Assembly (NCBI GenBank): GCA_013397075.1
Contig: VWZS01003490.1
Coordinates: forward strand, 300,134-364,133
Reading direction: 5' to 3'
Origin: Rhabdornis inornatus
Lineage: Eukaryota > Chordata > Aves > Passeriformes > Rhabdornithidae
Length of the DNA stretch: 64,000 nt
The notes beneath the pieces are model-generated. The model saw only the letters and a list, made by a program, of their open reading frames with translations. It was not told where the DNA came from and searched no databases. Shown one piece after another: positions 62,301-64,000 of the stretch. A program made the position numbers and the translations under genes. Every line of letters starts with the position of its first letter. The first letter of the stretch is position 1.

Positions 62301-64000
62301 CCAAATACTTCCTTCTGTTGGACTGATAAAATAGGAAGATAGCACATTGCTATCATTGTTGTTGTCCTTAATAGGTTATATGTAAGGTTGAGTCTTTAAA
62401 TGCCCTGTGTGAATTCCCTCTGGGCATTTGTATCTGCTTGCATTTCCACCTTAAAATTTTGTTACGTGTTTTCTGCAGTCATATTTTTAATCAAGGTCTC
62501 ACACAATCTCATTTTAGGGCAGAGCTAATTTTTGAAGTAAGCTTGTCACATACTGTGAAAATCTAAATTAAAATAAAATGTGCTTGTAAAGAAAGTCAGA
62601 GTAAATTTTATTAGTCTGTGTTTTGTAAGTGGAATAAAGGGAAATTTGATAGGCAGGTAATTTATTAATATTTGTATTACTTTATGAAGGAAGACTGCTT
62701 TAAGTTTTTCTTAGTCTGTAGATTTATGATGTTTGTGCACTTTTGAAAGTACAAAGGCAATGAAATGTATTTCTCAAGCCATGTCACCTCATGGCTCAGA
62801 TATTTGTAGTCTGTTTGCAAGGTTTGCGGATGCTAAAAATTGCTATAAACCTAGCCATGATAGTGTGCAGATATGATGGAATGAAAAATGGGGAAAAAAA
62901 ACCATCTGAGCTATGATAATCATGTAAGGATATAGCCACCAAAATGGTTAGAAGAACAATAGAGAAACTAAGTATATTGGCTTTGATAGTATTCAGAATT
63001 ATTAAGCACTTTTGGGATTTAATTTAAAAGGCACAGTGAATCAACAGGAAGTTAATACATGTTATATGTTAAAGGGATTTGTACTTAGGAATTTATTTTG
63101 CTGTTTTTTTTTTCCTGGGAATGCAAATGTAGTACAGAGATTGACTAGTAGAGAGTTAAATTTTTAATGCATTTAAAAATGTTTAGGATCATGCAATGAA
63201 AACAGTGGAAAAACACCTTATATTGTAAATTGCTTCAAGATGACAAAATTTATTTGGAAACATGCTTTTTAGTTGTTGTTTTTAAAAACATACCCATTCA
63301 AACATGTGAACTGATCCAGAATGTTTGTGCTGTTCAGAGCCCTTTGGCCTTACTTGATGTCTCACTCTGTTTTCATTCCTTCCCCTTTGTTTTTTTCTGA
63401 AACAGGATATAGCTGACCCTTTTTTTGCTTATTGTAAACAGCATGCGGACAGGTTAGACAGAAAATGGAAGCGGAAGAACTACTTGGCTTTACAATCTTA
63501 CTGTAAAATGTCCTTGCAGGAAAGAGAAAAGCAGCTTTCACCGGAAGCTCAGGTATTGTATTTGTGACACCAGTGCCTCTGTATTAATCATGCATGTTAA
63601 AAAAAGACAGAAAAAAATGAGAAGGTAGAAATGTTATTATAGTGAAAACTTAAATGTGGAATATATTGATAGCACATGGTCATTTAGCTGCACACTGAAC
63701 TGTTTTATAGGGTTTGGTCTCTAAGAACAATTCTTTCTATATATGATATAGTTATATCTCATCTGTTTCAATAAATATCAAATATCTATGCTTGTCTGAA
63801 TTGAAAAATATTACTTTGGTTTTGAGGTAAAAAATTGGTAATTATTATTTCATTGTAATTCATATATTTTGTTTAACATTTTCTTCAAGATTCTGAAGAA
63901 AAAAAGAAGATACTAGGTATAATGCTATTTCTATCTAAATTTCCAGTTTTGTAGGTCTGAGTGGAATCTGTGTGCTAGGTGTTTTCATGGTAAAGATTTC
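26354..64000 (+). CDS. PHF14: PHF14, PHD finger protein 14 (N-terminal 488 codons; continues past window)
   Basis: Nuclear chromatin reader whose PHD-zinc knuckle-PHD (PZP) module binds the histone H3 tail; it is reported in a complex with HMG20A, RAI1 and TCF20. Coding pieces: 26354, 26853-26963, 39058-39707, 44009-44153, 53460-53619, 59030-59141, 61358-61495 and 63406-63552. All borders are GT-AG and the phases join into 488 codons without a stop. Residues 1-37 are a basic start (MDRSSKRRQVKPL) followed by a Ser/Asp segment; 38-250 are acidic and Lys-rich, surely disordered. PHD1 has C276, C279, C293, C296, H301, C304, C328 and C331. The knuckle has C339, C342, H359 and C362. PHD2 has C395, C398, C412, C417, H422, C425, C449 and H452. 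The family's C-terminal region is outside the window. The Lys/Glu tract before EPKKWNLRR is much shorter than I recall for mammals. Confidence 0.97.
26355..26852 (+). other. PHF14 intron 1
   Basis: 498 bases, GC-rich, from donor GTAAGT to the strong acceptor TTTTTTCCCCTGCAG. The PHF14 frame is open through most of it (after TGA at 26360-26362) but contains no ATG, and the first codon of exon 2 would read GTG if unspliced. So a retained intron removes the start codon. Confidence 0.8.
26853..26963 (+). CDS. PHF14: PHF14 exon 2 (residues 1-37)
   Basis: Begins with the TG of the start codon and encodes DRSSKRRQVKPLAASLLEAL then DYDSSDDSDFKVGDAS, as in the vertebrate protein. It ends TCAG|GTAAAT with one base of codon 38. 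The basic N-terminus may contribute to nuclear import. Confidence 0.95.
30899..31396 (-). other. Unassigned 165-codon open frame, antisense in PHF14 intron 2
   Basis: An ATG-started frame encoding 165 residues before TGA; the open frame extends about 17 codons further upstream to an in-frame TGA near 31445. The start is MMEREQSHLVSSLLTF. The middle (around TWDEDTPKEHTVFSIFSNRK) has a mixed, globular-looking composition, while the last 20 residues look like translated AT-rich DNA. I recognise no domain, no signal peptide and no convincing membrane helix. A run of this length is uncommon in DNA of this base composition. It could be a decayed retrocopy, an exon of an unknown gene, or chance. No poly(A) remnant is visible at its 3' side. 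Confidence 0.2.
34065..36690 (-). mobile_element. Long CR1 LINE with ORF2 remnants and internal deletion
   Basis: Minus-strand CR1 of about 2.6 kb. The 3' end is at 34066 (TATCATAGAATTTTAGAATTG). Reading leftward from 36690, a 5' region is followed by the ORF2 endonuclease start: in minus translation near 36300, QLKCLYTNVYN and KQEERKATEQQRHYDIAA, the usual CR1 LKCLYTNA...KQEELEA block. The frame is broken by stops. The middle of the reverse-transcriptase region is missing: the sequence passes directly from CTGTAGTGCTCC to GGCACTTGAGATGATCTGC near 34720-34760, segments that lie far apart in intact CR1. A 110-base AT-rich expansion sits at 35165-35290. It cannot be active. Confidence 0.88.
36691..37062 (-). 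mobile_element. CR1 LINE, second minus-strand 3' fragment
   Basis: A separate CR1 3' end abuts the long copy: CCTTTAAAGATAATCTGAG near 36690, then CCCATCCAGCCTTGAATATT, CTGGACAACCTGTTCCAGTG near 36815 and a CTTCTCTTCCAGGCTGAAC-like stretch near 36970. It is diverged and non-coding. Confidence 0.85.
37063..37430 (+). mobile_element. CR1 LINE, plus-strand 3' fragment
   Basis: A plus-strand CR1 tail follows at once: GAGAGGGGACCTTATCCATG near 37111, AAACTGATGCACAGGAAGTTC near 37221, CAGATTGTCCAGAGATGTTG near 37296 and the end GGTCCCTTCCAACC...GTGTGATTCTG near 37394-37427. It is inverted relative to its two neighbours and resembles the copy at 6521-7130 in reverse. Confidence 0.92.
39058..39707 (+). 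CDS. PHF14: PHF14 exon 3 (residues 38-254), acidic/lysine-rich region
   Basis: Acceptor CTCAACAG and donor GAG|GTAGTG. It encodes 217 codons counting the split one. Long runs of Asp/Glu/Ser and Lys/Glu surround the conserved island EPKKWNLRRNRPLLDFVSME (about 132-151) and NDWRPT. KPKKKKEKEK at about 109-118 and KKKKSK further on are plausible nuclear localisation signals. It ends LALSQSKSNE. It is low-complexity and expected to be disordered. The minus-strand Ser-rich open frame inside it is a shadow. Confidence 0.97.
39708..44008 (+). other. PHF14 intron 3
   Basis: About 4.3 kb, donor GTAGTG, acceptor TTTTCAATATTAG. AT-rich with T-runs and a small CT-rich tract at 41588-41612. No dispersed repeat was confidently recognised. 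The 121-codon minus frame at 41819-42184 is of chance length. Confidence 0.8.
44009..44153 (+). CDS. PHF14: PHF14 exon 4 (residues 255-302), first half of PHD1
   Basis: Encodes DSLILEKSQNWSSQKMDHIL followed by the PHD1 zinc ligands C276, C279, C293, C296 and H301 (ICCVCLGDN...QCDNCGITVHE). It ends GAA-G|GTAATA, so Gly303 is split. PHD1 reads the N-terminal end of histone H3 in this family. Confidence 0.97.
44154..53459 (+). other. PHF14 intron 4
   Basis: About 9.3 kb, donor GTAATA, acceptor TGTCCTGTGTGTAG. It contains an antisense solo LTR at 46673-47261. The rest is AT-rich, without recognised exons or repeats; the open frames (up to 126 codons on the minus strand at 44537-44917) are of chance length. 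Confidence 0.8.
46673..47261 (-). mobile_element. Solo LTR of an avian endogenous retrovirus, antisense to PHF14
   Basis: A 589-base unit in minus orientation, bounded by TG at 46673 and CA at 47261. It shows the successive blocks of a common avian LTR: CAGCCACCAAGCCCAACACAG, GATAGTTTAATAGGGAAAGC, TCAGCCATCTCCAGGACAGC, AGCATGATGTCACATGGTC, GGTCAGTTGGGGTCACCTG and, at the 5' end of the element, GAAGAAAATTAATTCC then CCCAGCCAAAAGCAGAACA. No gag, pol or env sequence flanks it, so it is a recombination-derived solo LTR. I could not see a clean target-site duplication. Confidence 0.88.
53460..53619 (+). CDS. PHF14: PHF14 exon 5 (residues 303-355), end of PHD1 and start of zinc knuckle
   Basis: Begins by completing Gly303, then Cys304 (GCYGVDGESDS). 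It supplies C328 and C331 (PWFCDACKCG) and the knuckle pair C339, C342 (CELCPNQDGIFKETDAG). Donor GGCAG|GTAAGA, splitting Arg356. Confidence 0.97.
53620..59029 (+). other. PHF14 intron 5
   Basis: About 5.4 kb, donor GTAAGA, acceptor CTGCTGTTTTAG. AT-rich; no dispersed repeat or exon recognised. A moderately GC-richer patch at 58740-58900 has no identifiable content. Confidence 0.8.
59030..59141 (+). CDS. PHF14: PHF14 exon 6 (residues 356-393)
   Basis: Encodes RWVHIVCALYVPGVAFGDID then KLRPVTLTEMNYSKYGAK, containing the knuckle ligands H359 and C362. The W-V-H-x2-C-A-L-x-V-P-x-V pattern is diagnostic of PZP/extended-PHD modules (BRPF, JADE, AF10, PHF14). Donor AAG|GTAAGT. Confidence 0.97.
59142..61357 (+). 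other. PHF14 intron 6
   Basis: About 2.2 kb, AT-rich, donor GTAAGT and acceptor CTTCTTTATAAAG. Nothing else recognised. Confidence 0.85.
61358..61495 (+). CDS. PHF14: PHF14 exon 7 (residues 394-439), PHD2
   Basis: Encodes ECSFCEDPRFARTGVCISCD then AGMCRAYFHVTCAQKEGLLS, ending EAAAEE. It supplies ligands C395, C398, C412, C417, H422 and C425 of the second, extended PHD finger. In-phase exon of 46 codons; donor GAG|GTAGCT. Confidence 0.97.
61496..63405 (+). other. PHF14 intron 7
   Basis: About 1.9 kb, AT-rich, donor GTAGCT and acceptor TTTTTTTCTGAAACAG. No repeats or exons recognised. Confidence 0.85.
63406..63552 (+). CDS. PHF14: PHF14 exon 8 (residues 440-488), end of PZP module
   Basis: In-phase exon of 49 codons starting DIADPFFAYCKQH, which provides the last PHD2 ligands C449 and H452. 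A basic stretch (RLDRKWKRKNYLAL) and LQEREKQLSPEAQ follow. Donor CAG|GTATTG. The next exon, expected to continue with a basic helical region, is outside the window. Confidence 0.96.
63553..64000 (+). other. Start of PHF14 intron 8
   Basis: AT-rich intron sequence running to the window edge. No features seen. Confidence 0.85.

Noticed and set aside
1..64000. CRISPR arrays, prokaryotic operons, tRNA or rRNA genes
   Set aside because: No regularly spaced direct repeats with unique spacers, no ribosome-binding-site-linked gene runs and no cloverleaf or rRNA motifs were seen. The sequence is clearly vertebrate.

Overview
This is a 64 kb piece of a vertebrate nuclear genome, almost certainly a bird. 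The genes are split by canonical GT-AG introns, the intergenic DNA is AT-rich, and the two promoters sit in GC-rich CpG islands. Most recognisable repeats are CR1 LINEs with the typical avian 3' end, plus two solo LTRs of an avian endogenous-retrovirus type. I cannot fix the species. No bacterial features, CRISPR arrays, tRNAs or rRNAs were seen.

Two genes are present, arranged head to head as I recall them on human chromosome 7p21.3. NDUFA4 (COXFA4), a small single-pass mitochondrial membrane subunit of cytochrome c oxidase, is complete on the minus strand: four coding exons between 6263 and 3004, 83 codons plus stop. PHF14, a nuclear histone-H3 reader, starts on the plus strand at 26354 and runs off the right edge. 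Eight exons give the first 488 codons in one unbroken frame: the acidic/lysine-rich N-terminus and the whole PHD-zinc knuckle-PHD (PZP) module. The C-terminal part, which in the family carries further PHD fingers, lies outside the window.

Layout: 1-2840, DNA downstream of NDUFA4 with a purine-rich nonamer repeat. 2858-6263, NDUFA4, with a CR1 in its third intron. 5990-6540, NDUFA4 CpG island. 6521-8030, two oppositely oriented CR1 copies. 8031-25756, gene-poor spacer with a (CA)n tract, an ERV-type LTR near 19.1-19.4 kb and an old CR1-like fragment near 20.5-20.9 kb. 25757-25897, a short CR1 just upstream of the PHF14 CpG island (26125-26760). 26354-64000, PHF14; its 12 kb intron 2 holds a 3.4 kb pile-up of three CR1 copies (34065-37430) and a 165-codon unassigned antisense ORF, and its 9.3 kb intron 4 holds a 589 bp antisense solo LTR (46673-47261).

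The two genes have unrelated roles (respiration and chromatin reading); nothing in the sequence implies shared function beyond their neighbourhood. The most distinctive observation is that the PHF14 start codon does not exist in the genomic DNA: its A is the last base of exon 1 and its TG the first bases of exon 2, so only splicing creates the AUG. I did not find a convincing new biological system. The other candidates for a second look are the orphan antisense ORF, the inverted CR1 pairs and the shortened lysine/glutamate tract of PHF14.
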